A stretch of 64,000 nt of DNA from Mesostigma viride (lineage: Eukaryota; Streptophyta; Mesostigmatophyceae; Mesostigmatales; Mesostigmataceae): positions 46,898 through 110,897 of the forward strand of contig RPFO01002334.1 of assembly GCA_009746045.1 (NCBI GenBank). The letters are read 5' to 3'. A program made the translations under genes and the position numbers. This document shows positions 21,140 to 31,560 of this stretch, piece after piece; the stretch's first letter is position 1, and each line of letters opens with the position of its first letter. The notes below the pieces were generated by a model. It worked only from the letters and a program-made list of their open reading frames with translations, was not told the DNA's origin and made no database searches.

Positions 21140-21144
21140 CAAGG

Positions 21145-21203
21145 TGCCGTTGGAAAGAGCGTAACAATCTCTATCCATCTAACGTAAATCCTTTACGTTA
21201 ACT
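21145..21203 (-). repeat. Remainder of the B 5' LTR, after C
   Basis: TGCCGTTGGAAAG through CTTTACGTTAACT matches 5269-5326. It is the continuation of 12534-13113 across the C insertion. Confidence 0.9.
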
Positions 21204-22405
21204 AATAATACTTCTTGATTCTATGACAGCTCACCCTGTGACGCTTCCCATTGGTATTGTGCTTGACCTCCACGGTCTTGCCTTTTTTGGTAAATCCACG
21301 GATGGTAACTGGACCTAGCCAAGTTCCAACCTTACCAAAGCTGTTTTCCAATTGTAATAGAGGACTTGATCACCTTTTTGGAATACTGGCCTGGGATGGG
21401 TTTTATCTTTTTCTGCCAGTTTTGCTGAGGTTTGTGCACGTGCAGTGTTGTACAGTGCTATCACCTCTGGGGGATATACACCTGCCTGCAGTCCTGCTGG
21501 GATTACCTCACCCCACTTGGCATGCAAGACAGGTCTCATGTTTAGGGTTGTGCACATTAATCATGACACCATGCAGAGTGCCCTGTCACAAGAGACCCCT
21601 GAAGCAGCATCCTTGGAGGGATTTTTTGCTAGTAGGGTTTTGACAGATCTGATGGTTCTTTCAATGATCCCCCCTGACCCTCATGATCTTCCAGCCTAGC
21701 AATCTCTATTGGCACTATTGCTTCACACCCTTCCAGGTCAGTCAGACAAGAAAATTGTTGATCAAGCAAAATTCTGTCAACTGGGTAGAATCTGGGTAAA
21801 GCAATCATGAGTGCAACACGTAGCTGCCCTGCAGACATGCCAGGTAGGGGTTCCATTACTGTGAACCTGGACCATGAATCTTTTAGGATCAAGTAGGGTT
21901 GAACATCTTTGTTGATGTGCATCATATCCCCCACTATCATGCCTCTAGTGGTGGAAGGAGTTGCAGTATGCCATTTTTGAGGTTTGGGGCTGTTAAACTG
22001 ACATTCTTGATAGTGTTGTCTAGCCAGTTTTACTGCATTCCTGAGTGGTTTTCCCATGCTACTACCCCCCAGCCGTCTGGCCAGTTCCTCAGCCACTGTT
22101 TCATGACCCATGGCTAGGTGCAGCTGATGAGCAAGCTCCTTGATATCTATATGGAGTTGTCAACAGTAGGGGTTAGTGCTTTTATGTAAGGTTCCAGTAC
22201 AGGGTGTTGGGAGGACAGTAAGGTTGCTGCCTCAAAATCAATTATGCCCTGGCTGCCATCCCCAATGGTAATGAGATCATCATCCTCAGAGTAAGCAAGG
22301 TGAGAGAACTCACATTGATTTGGGTAGCGAGGCCTGTTGCAACGGCTGCCTGGAGCTGGCCAGGTTGTGCCTCGTGTAGTGGCAGCCTGGGCAGAGATCC
22401 ACATT
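21204..22405 (-). pseudogene. A2 integrase and Gag zinc-region fragment
   Basis: The 160-residue frame 22111-21629 gives MGHETVAEELARRLGGSSMGKPL, joining the Gag end and the integrase HHCC in one frame, which A1 lacks. The core is recognisable to EGQGGSLKEP but contains a 6-bp insertion and then a frame break. The C-terminal part is in another frame (21557-21315). Upstream (22404-22147) lies the acidic linker (SEDDDLITIGDG) seen in A1. No complete product can be made. Confidence 0.75.
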
Positions 22406-22494
22406 GTTGCCCAGTGTAGGGTTGTGGTTGCACTGGTTGCGGCTGTGCCCCGTCTGGAAGCACCTCAGGCACCTGACCCTTCCAGGGTTGCCAG

Positions 22495-22615
22495 GTTGCC
22501 TATTGTTGTTGTTGTTGTTGTTGAATTGTTGTTGTTGTTGCCCTGTTGGGGCCGGTTGTTGTTGTTGTTATTGCCCTGTGAGGGCCTGTTGTTGGTATTG
22601 TTATTGTTAATTAAT
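22495..22615 (-). repeat. AAC trinucleotide tract in the A2 Gag linker
   Basis: GTT-rich stretches on the plus strand correspond to the poly-Asn linker of A1 (about 1995-2160). The copy is shortened and interrupted. Confidence 0.7.
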
Positions 22616-22644
22616 CACAGCTTTTCTTGTTTGTTCATTGTATT

Positions 22645-22930
22645 GATTGAGAGGACAGTATCTTTGCTGCCTCAAAACCCACCATGGTTTGGTAACATTT
22701 TCGTTTGTTTGCTTGTAATGAGAGGACAGTAGCTGTGCTGCCTCAACACCAACCATGGTTTGTTAACCGTTTCGTTTGTTTGTTTGTAGTGAGAGGACAG
22801 TAGCCGTGCCGCCTCAACACCAACCATGGCTTGGTAACCGTTTCGTTTGTTTGTTTGTAGTGAGAGGACAGCATCTGTCTGTGCTGCCTCAACACCAACC
22901 ATGGTTTGGTAACAGTTTTGTTTGTTTGTT
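22645..22930. repeat. Tandem repeat, about four units of 60-75 bp, derived from A2 gag
   Basis: Each unit has GAGAGGACAGTA, a GCTGCCTCAA block, CCAACCATGGTTTGG and a run of GTTT. The first two blocks resemble gag at 22210-22250 (GAGGACAGTAAGG...GCTGCCTCAAAA), so a piece of the gag coding sequence seems to have been amplified and joined to GTTT-rich sequence. No frame is maintained. Confidence 0.6.
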
Positions 22931-23971
22931 TGTTTTCTGTTAGTGTTTCTTGTTATTGCCTCCCGGTGCTGCTTGAGCGTTAGCACCAACCCGGTCTTTA
23001 CCATCAAATACATGCGTTTGGTATTGGCTTCTGCCACTACTGCATGCGTTATTGATTACGTGCGGCTGCTTGGCAAGCTCCATGTCTAGGGAGTTGACAG
23101 CAGTGGGTTTGATTAAGGGCCCTCAGCCCTGACATAGAGAGGATCAACAGTCTCCATAGAGGGTAGAGGCTGTGCTGCCATAGAAAGCAACAATACCCTT
23201 ACACTCATCCCAAACAGAATGGGGAGATCTGCGTTCAAAAGACATGACATTCATTCAGATAACTCACGTTGGGGTGGATCGACTGTGATACTTGTCTCGT
23301 TTGCATAGGCCGTCCAGCCCAGGCCGCCCACCGCCGGCGATGGGGATAGGCCAGGAGTTCTTTTATCACATAACAGCTGGAGCGTACGTTTCTATGCTCC
23401 TCATGCTGCAGCGATAGCTTTCTGTTTGGTTATGATATGTTGAAAAGATAGCCACCGCTCTTGAGCATTATATCAGAGCATGCATGAGGAATTAAAGAAA
23501 GCAACGGACTTGCTTACGCTGGAAGCCCCAGGGGCCGGCGCGGGGCCGGTGCCTCCTGGGGGGTTGTTTTCCTGCCGCATTGCCGCCGCCATGGCTGCTC
23601 CAGCAGTGGGTGCTGCTGTCGCAGCCGCCGGGGAAGAGGGTTGTTCGGTGCCCCGTAGGGGAACCGGCTCCGCCCCCGGCTGGCGCACAGGGGAGGGGGG
23701 TTGTTCGGACTGCCTCGCGGCAGCCGGACCCTCCACCTGGCTGGTATTGTCATGGTTGTTCTTTTGTTTTCTTTTTCTTTTTCCTTGTCTTCTTTTTGTT
23801 TTGTTGTTATTGCATGCAGGCGCACCGACATCAGCCGGTGCCCTGTTGTCTGGCGGACGACGCTAATCATCATCGTCGTCCCCAAGATATAGTTTCTTTT
23901 TTTTTTTTCCAGTGCCGGTTTGAACCATTGTTGAGTTTGATGTTGCTGAAGAGCGTTTATTATAAAATTCA
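22931..23971 (-). pseudogene. A2 5' region: diverged Pro/Ala-rich leader
   Basis: Around 23736-23500 the minus strand encodes a Pro/Ala-rich stretch (PAAATAAPTAGAAMAAA) resembling the A1 leader segment near residues 85-110, followed by unrelated sequence. The bases 22931-23460 show nothing I can assign. No continuous frame links the leader to the rest of Gag. Confidence 0.45.
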
Positions 23972-24458
23972 AGTTAGGAAATGGGAATGACCGACTTGGT
24001 AAAATGCTTGAGAACACTGTGTGCTGAGAGCAATGAATTGCTTGGTTCATTAGAAAATAGGTTTACCCTTTATCAACGTTCCTCTCACTGGCTGCGCCGC
24101 CAGTGACCGTTGGGTGCAGACCGTTGGCCCGAGGCCGCACGATGACAGGTCGCAGTCTAGTCACTGCATCGTGTGATCACAGATCAATGCACGCTGCAGT
24201 ACGGTCCCTATCTAGGATACTCTAGTACCGTCCAATGACAGGACACTACGTATATACTGGGTACTAACATCTGTCACGTACCCCAGTACCCAAAGTACCT
24301 ATCTAGGGAAACGTATGCGACTCGACTAGCATTCCTATCTGCATAGCCCACGTGGTATTTATATTCACATACCAACGTAGGTTTACAAGGCTTATTCATA
24401 TACGTTGTATTCACAATGCCTTTGAGACTTAGTCTGCAGCAAAGCATGGAGACTAACT
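23972..24458 (-). repeat. 5' LTR of A2
   Basis: Begins AGTTAGG and ends GAGACTAACT. It is closely similar to A1 4621-5092 with scattered substitutions and small indels. The LINE ORF1 frame resumes at 24459. Confidence 0.8.
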
Positions 24459-25745
24459 GGAGCCACCTTGTCCCGTGAGTGGGGAAGGCGGTGGCACCCA
24501 CGCAGTTCTACCTCACCTACCAGGCCCATGAGGGTAAGGAGCTGGTCCTTAAGCTCGTCGGCAAGGGAGGTTGACGTCTCACCTGGCTTCTGGGGGAAGC
24601 GACGCAGCACCACCCGGCAGTCGCGGCGGGCGCGGTCGGTGGCCTCCCGTTGTTGAGCCTGGCGAAGGTCTTCAAGCTCCTGGAGCTTCGTAGCGATGGC
24701 GTCGGTGGTGGAGGCGGTCGCTGTCCGCAGCAGGTCCGCATAGGAGAGAGGCGGGAGGTCACCAGCTTCCAGCCGGGGTGGCTGGGATGCGATGGTGGCC
24801 GTCTGCTCCGCTATCTTGGGGACCTGTGAGGCCAGGGCCTCGGTGTGGGCGGTGATGGCTTCAAGCTTCTTCATGAGCACGCCGCACTTGCCCTCCACCT
24901 GGTTAAGGCGAGAGACAAGTGCAGCGTGCGTTTGCGATGCCTGTGCCGCGGTGTGCAGCGTCGTGAACTGGGGCTGGAGCTTGTGGACGACCTTGGTTTC
25001 CACATTGGAGACCCGGGCCTCCACCGTGTTGAGCGTCGTGTTCAGCGAGGTCAGCTTCTCGGCCAACGGCCAGGTCACGTGCTCCTCCAGCACTGCTCGG
25101 ATGTCATCCTTGCAGAGGGAGGAAGCCGATGTGGCAGTCGGCCGCGCAGGCTGGGCTGGGGTGCGGAGCTTGGCGGCGATATTCTGTCGAGAGGTAGCTG
25201 GAAGAAGCTGCACAGGATGCCGAGGCGGAGGTCGTATTCTGGCAGGGCGAGGAACCTCTCCACGTTCTCGGCGTGGATGGGCCCACCGGGCCCATGGAGC
25301 TTGCGTTCCTGTGCCAAGAAACGCACGATTTCGACGCATTCTGCTTTGGACAGTTGCATCCATTTGTTGAAGGAAAAGCGGTCGTAATCTGGTAGGTACT
25401 GTCGCCATTTGTGTTCGTGGCAGGGTTTCTTGGGCTCGGGCGAGGCGCTTGGCGATGGGTTTGCTGGCGGTGGGCTGGCGGGCCCAGGAGGCTGGGCCAG
25501 GACGATGGCGAGTGGGTTCGGTTCGGAGCCGGCAAGCTCCTTTTCCAAACCTCGTTTTGCTTTTGGGGCCGTCATAGCTGCTTGTCACGTGCGTAACTTT
25601 GGCACTACTGCGTTTCAGTCGTAACCGATTATACTGGCATATGTGCGTCTAAAAAAAAAAGCGCATCGAATGCAAGTGGTCTGACCGAATTTGGGGCTCA
25701 GACGCAAAAGATCTGAACTCCGCCGTCAGCCATGCCGCCGTCAGC
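24459..25745 (-). pseudogene. LINE ORF1-type element (copy 2), cut by A2
   Basis: ATG at 25575 (MTAPKAKRGLEKEL) opens ORF1. A frame change near 25180 moves to a second frame that runs to the A2 junction at 24458. The product has a Pro-rich N-terminus (VLAQPPGPASPP), a long coiled coil (TSLNTTLNTVEARVSNVETK onward) and the start of an RRM-like domain (DCRVVLRRFPQK...GCHRLPHSRD), the layout of L1-type ORF1 proteins that bind RNA and chaperone reverse transcription. It matches copy 1 at 40897-42893 in N-terminus, RRM and 5' UTR (GCTGACGGCGGAG near 25728). The distal part is separated by A2 and lies off window. Confidence 0.72.
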
Positions 25746-26340
25746 ATGTGGGGTAAATATGGGGTAAGGACGCTTTAGCCTAGCTTTACTCTAGTTTTAC
25801 CAAATTTGCTCACATGAATATTCATTTTTGAAATTGATTTGCAATTATAATATATATCCATTTTAACATTAAACAAGAAACACATTCATGAGTGGACAAC
25901 CATGTTGGTTGTTTCACATATATGGCCAAGCATGGACGCACAACCCTTCAACGTTTTGACTATGTATGCCATAAAGCGCGAACTCTAGTATGAACTACTG
26001 TATTAGGCAACAAATGCCCCGAAAGTCGATTTGCCGTCTTCAAGCACTTGGTCTAGACGTATGCATCAATCTCTAGAAAGGCGTCAAACGCCACTAGTCG
26101 CTGCCCTTGATGAGCATGTGGCCCAATGCCAACCTTGGAGATCAATGTTAATTCTGCAAGCACACTAAGGTTCATGCCGCATGCACAAAAAACATCCGAT
26201 ATCGAAACAAAGTTAATTAACATCCATACATCCAAGTCATTCATATGGGCACGTCTCCATCTAAGCATTCATACATTACAAAAAGTCAAATTGCTAAAGA
26301 TGATTGGAACCACCGACCAATATCTATCATGCACCCCCCT
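25746..26340. other. No gene recognised
   Basis: Nothing supportable. The first bases (25750-25800) carry a short GGGGTAAATATGGGGTAAG...TAGTTTTACC segment that also appears near 39286-39330. Confidence 0.5.
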
Positions 26341-27105
26341 ACTTTGTTTTCGGTGTAAATAACTTATTCCAAGGTGACAAGGTAGCCATATTATATAAAG
26401 CACGAGGGAAACTAGCGTCCCATGGACCTATTTATGGAATGGGAGAGAGTATGCACACATGGACGTGAGCACACACGTTGAGCAACCAATACAAGGCACA
26501 CCGCACACCATGCACCGCCTAATTGGTTTTCATCGTACATAACTTATTCCAAGGTGACAAGGTAGCCATATATTATAAAGCACGAGAGAAACTAGCGTCC
26601 CATGGACCTACTATGGAATGGGAGAGAGCATGCACACATGGACGTGGGCACACAAATGGTTGAGCAACCAATATAAGGCACACCGCACACCATGCACCGC
26701 CTAATTGGTTTTCATCGTACATAACTTATTCCAAGGTGACAAGGTACTAAGCCATATGCTGGTTGTCTCTTTGATATATTATAAAGCACGAGGGAAACTA
26801 GCGTCCCATGGACCTAGGGAATGGGAGAGAGCATGCACACATGGACGTGCAGGGCACACACATAGTTGAGCAACCAATAAGGCACACCGCATACCATGCA
26901 CCGCCTAATGGGCTTTAATTTCAGCGCACATAACTCACATTCCAAGGTAACAAGCTAGCCATATATTACAAAGCACGAGGGAAACTAGTGTCCCATGAAC
27001 CTAGGGAATGGGAGAGAGCATGCACACATGGACGTGGGCACACACATTGTTACTTGAGCAACCAATGTAAGGCACACCGTCTACCATGCTCTCCTCGTTA
27101 ATGCG
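26341..27105. repeat. Tandem satellite, four units of about 180-215 bp
   Basis: Each unit repeats CATAACTTATTCCAAGGTGA, AAAGCACGAGGGAAACTAGC, CATGGACCTA, AGAGAGCATGCACACATGGA and GGCACACCGCA with small indels. The third unit contains an extra short stretch. No coding potential. Confidence 0.8.
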
Positions 27106-29559
27106 ATCCTCGATAAAGGAGGGAAGCATGTGCAGAGCTCCATAAACTAGAAGGGAAAATGGAGAAGAATGGAAAAATTAAAAGCCGCCTTACTGTTAAT
27201 CATCCCACGGTCCTAAATTTAGGACTTTGTCCTAAATCGTCCTAGTGGTCACTATAACCGAGGTACCGGGGGGGGGGGTCACTATATGGACCGTACCCCA
27301 TGTGGACCGTACCCGGCATGATGTACCCGACCCGTGGTACCGGCACATGGTACCCGGATTCCGTACCCGGGTACCGGGTATAATGGCGGGAAAGTAGGTA
27401 CCTCGACCAAAAATATAACCGATTTTGGAGCGAAAAAGTGGGTGCGGGAATGAAGTGAGGTGGATATGGCGACCTGACAATCGTGGCCGGCGTTTTCACG
27501 TGCGTTTATCATTTCGGGCGCCCAGTAGCAAAAACGAAAGGTTGTTAGTTATGCTTAAAGGCTGTGAATATTTTCTGCGCAAGTTTTTATGTGTAGCGCT
27601 GTATCACAGCGGCACAACACAAATGGGTCGCAGATCGCCTGCTCGCGGAGGGTCGATTTTGGCACAAACATGTTAGTGTATTAGCAACGGTGGTGCGAAT
27701 CAAGCCAGGAAATTTTTGTGGACGATTTTTATTATAGTCTGGAGTTTAGAAACGGAGTATTTGACATGGGAGCGCCTGGGCCGTGATATTCTTGCCCGAT
27801 TTCCATTGTCGACCATGTTTTAGGGACGTTCAGGCTGGGCAGCGAGCGCACCTTATAGGTCTTCACTTTCGGTATTTCTTGGACCTTGAACGCAGCACAA
27901 GCGTGGTTTATATCATTGTCGAACCGGTTGGCCAGCTTTGGTGCGCTCAGCTCTCGGAAAGCTGACCTCGCTGCGGATTTCAGCGACTTTTTTGCAACCA
28001 TCTGGAATGAGGCGACGTAAGTAGCAGGTAAGTGCCGGGTTGTCCTAGATCATGAGTGTAACTGGCAACGCTGTCGTGGTGTTTTGAGTCAGCCAGCTAT
28101 GCCTAAAAAGAGGGGACGCTCTCTGTGCACATAACTGTCACACATAGTTGGTTTACGTCATACAATTTTTTACGTCTCTATCTTCGTCGTCCGCTGCAGC
28201 TAAAACACACATGCGTAAGAGCAGTTTTACTCATGTGTTAGTTATAAACCATGGTCCTATGGCCTGCAGTCGTTCAGGGTGTTCTCAGACAGTATATACA
28301 GTATGGTTTACGTGTTACATGCACCCTGAATTCGCTCACAAAGCGTTGCATGTAACAACGTTGTTTTGTAACTTGATTTGGCTGCATTCATGTGTTAGTT
28401 GCAATGCAAATGCAATGTTTTTTCATCGCTGGGTGGTGGCCAGCATGTCCGTGATGTCAAAGAAGGTTTGGCATATGCTTAGAGAAAGTTTACCGCAAGG
28501 CCATGTTCAAGCCGGGCAACCTCAGCAACCATGCAACCCTATATTGCATTACCTGCACCATCTGTGACACCGTTAATCACGCGTATATATAGAGGCAGCC
28601 ACAGCAGGGTATGGCCTTGTTATACGCTGCCCCGCCATCCCAAGGCCTCGTAGGGTCCCCTAGCGCTTGTAAGATGCTCAAGGGACCGTGTGGATAGCAT
28701 GGTCATGCGTTGACAATAATTGGTCCTAATGGTCCTAAAACCCACATTTTGGCCAAATTCGCGCTTTGAGGTCTGGCAGGTGGCAGGGCCCATTCATGCA
28801 CTAAATGTAATTATTTGACCCCAGGTTTTTGATAGAAACTAAAAAAGTGTGTTATCTGTCATGGGCACGAATGCCAGGGTCAAATTTTAATGTTTGCATA
28901 TATATTTTTTAATTCCACTTGGTCCTAAATTTAGGACTTTTACTGGGAAGATGGACATTACGGTCCTTTATTAACTGATCATCAAAAGTTACAAAACCAA
29001 ATCAAAATCAACATCCAGAGCTTATATCCCCGGCCGTTTGCCTAGCCGCGCTTGATGCTCATGATACCACGCCGCGTCTGGGCCATCCCCCGCAGGCAGC
29101 ATACCTGCTTTCAAAACAGCCCATGCAGAAGCAACAAACACAAGAAAGTGTTAAGTAAAGCATCAATTACAAGCTTAAGGAGTTGGCGAAGATCCTCGAA
29201 GATGATGGTAGTGGGTATTGTGCTCAGATCCATAGCCCGCAGCCCTTAGGCCCGTAGGTGCGCGCGCTCACATGGTGATTGCGCCCCAAAATGAAATGAC
29301 GGCTGCCTTTGTGGATCATCACCGCAACGCATCAGCTCAACCACAAGACACACATACCGCGAACTGAAGCTATCAACGCGACGCCACAAAGTACCCAGAA
29401 ATAGAGCGATATCACCGCAAGTAGTAAAACTGCACAAGTACCGGCGCGGCGCCACACACACCCCATGCACACCTGGAATTGTACTACATTTTTCAAATTG
29501 TACTTCAGTTTTGAAAGTTGCATTTTCATGCATTTAAAGTTTCAACTAAAGTCTTTGAG
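27106..29559. other. No gene recognised; local GGTACC-rich patch at 27257-27385
   Basis: Six-frame reading gives only short frames without motifs, including one 89-residue minus frame (28001-27732) and one 139-residue plus frame (28148-28567) that I cannot support. At 27257-27385 the motif GGTACC/GTACCC recurs many times. A short palindromic phrase GGTCCTAAATTTAGGAC occurs at about 27212 and again near 28921. Confidence 0.4.
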
Positions 29560-30051
29560 GAAAAAAAAGTTCGGCGGCGGCCGTGGCACCGTTGCACCGT
29601 TGCACCGTTGCACCGTTGCACCTCAAATTGCATATATGCACACACCTTTGCACATGCAATTGTTATCCATGGGATTTATGTAGGTGGATGGGTCATGCAC
29701 AAGGGTTACCTAGATGCTCATGACACCGTGCCACCGTGGCGCCGTTGCACCGTTGCACCGTTGCACCGTTGCACCTCAAATTGCATATAAACACACACCT
29801 TTGCACATACAATGGTTATCCATTGGGATTTATCAAGGGTAATGGGTCATGCAAGGGTTACCTAGACATGCTCATGACACCGTTGCATCGTGGCATCGTG
29901 CCACGTGCCACCGTGGCACCGTGGCACCGTTGCACCGTTGCACCGTTGCACCGTTGCACCTCAAATTGCATATAAACACACACCTTTGCACATGCAATTG
30001 TTATCCATGGGTTTTATGTAGGTGGATGGGTCATGCAAGGGTTACCTAGAT

Positions 30052-30267
30052 TCTGATCAGACACTCCGCAAAGGTGAAAACCTTTGCGTTCAGTGCCGGG
30101 CCGCGGAAAACGCGGAAAACGCGATCTGCAAATGAATCCGACCGGAATCGAACTGGGGACCTCTCGCACCAATTTTGCTGACTATAGGACGGACGTCTCC
30201 GGTTACCATGGCATCGCCAACTTACACCTACAGTCATCCGCAAAAGTTCTCCTGTCCGGGGAGTGAT
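30052..30267 (-). mobile_element. SINE copy 1, tRNA-related, 216 bp, flanked by an 11-bp target duplication
   Basis: GTTACCTAGAT is present on both sides (30041-30051 and 30268-30278). Read on the minus strand the element contains a box-A-like TAGTCAGC and an exact box B (GTTCGATTCC) about 32 bases apart. A tail region with TTTTCCGCGTTTTCCGCGGCCCGG follows, and the 3' end is CTGATCAGA. The same element occurs at 36836-37050 and as a truncated copy at 30569-30643. Pol III-driven retroposition by a LINE partner is the known mode for such elements. Confidence 0.72.
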
Positions 30268-30568
30268 GTTACCTAGATGCTCATGACACCATGGCACCGT
30301 GGCATCGTGCCAGCGTGCCACCGTGCCACTGTGCCACCTCAAAAGTTGCATATAAACACGTACACATATTTGCACATACAATGGTTATCCATTGGGATTT
30401 ATCAAGGGTAACATTTGGGTCATGCAAGGGTTACCTAGACATGCTCATGACACCGTTGCATCGTGGCATCGTGCCACCGTGCCACCGTGCCACCGTGGCA
30501 CCGTGGCACCGTGGCACCGTTGCACCGTTGCACCGTTGCACCTCAAATTGCATATAAACACACACCTT

Positions 30569-30643
30569 TCCGTTTTTCCGCGTTTTCCGCGGCCCGGCAC
30601 TGAACGCAAATGGTTTTCACCTTTGCGGAGTGCCTGATCAGAA
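30569..30643 (+). mobile_element. SINE copy 2, 5'-truncated, 75 bp
   Basis: It carries the 3' end of the SINE (TTTTCCGCGTTTTCCGCGG to CTGATCAGA) in the opposite orientation to copy 1. It is flanked by an imperfect ACACACCTTT duplication at about 30558-30568 and 30644-30653. 5' truncation is typical of target-primed retroposition. Confidence 0.65.
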
Positions 30644-30984
30644 CACACCTTTGCACATGCAATTGTTATCCATGGAGCCACCATGCCACCGTGCCACCGT
30701 GCCACCTCCACAACGGTATGAAAGTGCCAAAAAATGCCCTTATAAGCCCTACATGGAGCAAATTGAGTCCAAACATGCTAGATATTGGTAGGCAGCATGT
30801 CCAGGACACCAGTAGAAGGAATTTGACTTTCCAGAATTTTCCGACATCGGTTGGTCTATTTTTGGCATGTCTATTTTTAGCAACTTTCCAGATTTTAATA
30901 TAAACAAATACCACTTAGTATGCAAATAAAGAGCTCCTGGCCTGGCTATTTGCAGGTAGGCTAATGCTCATGTCTACCAACTGT

Positions 30985-31560
30985 GCACCAGGTCCCATGG
31001 TCATCTGACCTCATTTGGTGACAAACTGCCACCAAATGCTAGCAAAAACGCACTGTTTCACCACATCTCATTGCAGTTTCCATAGAAGGTGTGTTCAGTC
31101 GAGGCTGGAAATTTGCAATCACATTGCACATCATAAATGTAGACATGGCACAAAAAATCAGGTCCATCGTACTGTATTTGGTAACAAAATGCCACCAAAT
31201 GCTAGCAAAAATGTGCGTTTTTCGCGTTTTTTAGACACATTTCATGACAGTTTTCATACAAGATGTGCTCAGTTGGGGCTGGAAACTTGCAAGCATATTA
31301 AATATCATTATTGTAGACATTGCACAAAAATTCAGGTCCGTTGTACTTCATTCATTGACAGCTCGCTACCAAATGTGAGAAAAAATGTGCGATTTTTGCA
31401 TTTCCGCCACATTTCCAAGTGCAGTTTCCCATGCCAGGTGTGCTCAGTTGAGGCTGAAAACAAGCGCGCATGTTAATCATCATCATTTCAGACATTGCAC
31501 AAAACTTAATTCAGGTCCATCAAGTGTCATTGGGTTCACTGGTCCATGCAACACCTGCCA
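30985..31560. repeat. Tandem repeat, about three diverged units of 170-177 bp
   Basis: The repeated phrases are CAGGTCC near 30989, 31161, 31338 and 31514, CCACCAAATGCTAGCAAAAA, and a GTGCTCAGTTGAGGCTG block. No frame is kept between units. Confidence 0.7.

Larger units (their letters stand above)
5093..21203 (-). mobile_element. LTR retrotransposon B, split by nested elements A1, the TRIM-like element and C
   Basis: B runs right to left. Its left (3') LTR is truncated at 5093 by A1. Its right (5') LTR runs to 13113, is interrupted by C (13114-21139 plus the 21140-21144 target duplication), and resumes at 21145-21203. Where both LTRs can be compared (5093-5326 against 12939-13113 plus 21145-21203, 234 bases) I see no difference, so B is young. 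Order on the minus strand: 5' LTR, ORF0, gag, UGA, integrase, protease, RT, RNase H, 3' noncoding, polypurine tract, 3' LTR. B sits inside A2, whose integrase sequence resumes at 21204. Confidence 0.85.
21204..24458 (-). mobile_element. LTR retrotransposon A2, 5' part, degenerate
   Basis: Sequence from 21204 onward matches A1 from about 721 upward (integrase C-terminal part), so B is inserted in the A2 integrase gene. The rest of A2 pol lies beyond B, left of the window. A2 carries integrase (to 22111), the zinc-rich end of Gag (to about 22400), an AAC-rich tract, an amplified 60-odd-bp tandem repeat, a diverged Pro/Ala-rich leader and a 5' LTR. The capsid-like core present in A1 is not recognisable. 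A2 itself is inserted in a LINE ORF1 (24459 onward). Confidence 0.78.
29560..30710. repeat. Satellite of about 155-190 bp units with embedded 8-9-mer minisatellite
   Basis: Units share CAAATTGCATATAAACACAC, CACCTTTGCACATGCAATTG and GGTTACCTAGATGCTCATGA. Between them lie variable runs of ACCGTTGC and of ACCGTGGC/ACCGTGCC. At least five units are visible, two of them interrupted by SINE copies (30052-30267 and 30569-30643). Long frames here are products of the repeat and not genes. Confidence 0.8.

Noticed and set aside
28148-28567. 139-codon plus-strand ORF
   Set aside because: No motif, no homologous phrase, composition like surrounding noncoding DNA.
29465-30711. Several 60-110 codon frames on both strands
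   Set aside because: They follow the ACCGTTGC/ACCGTGGC minisatellite and its flanks; the translations repeat and carry no domain.
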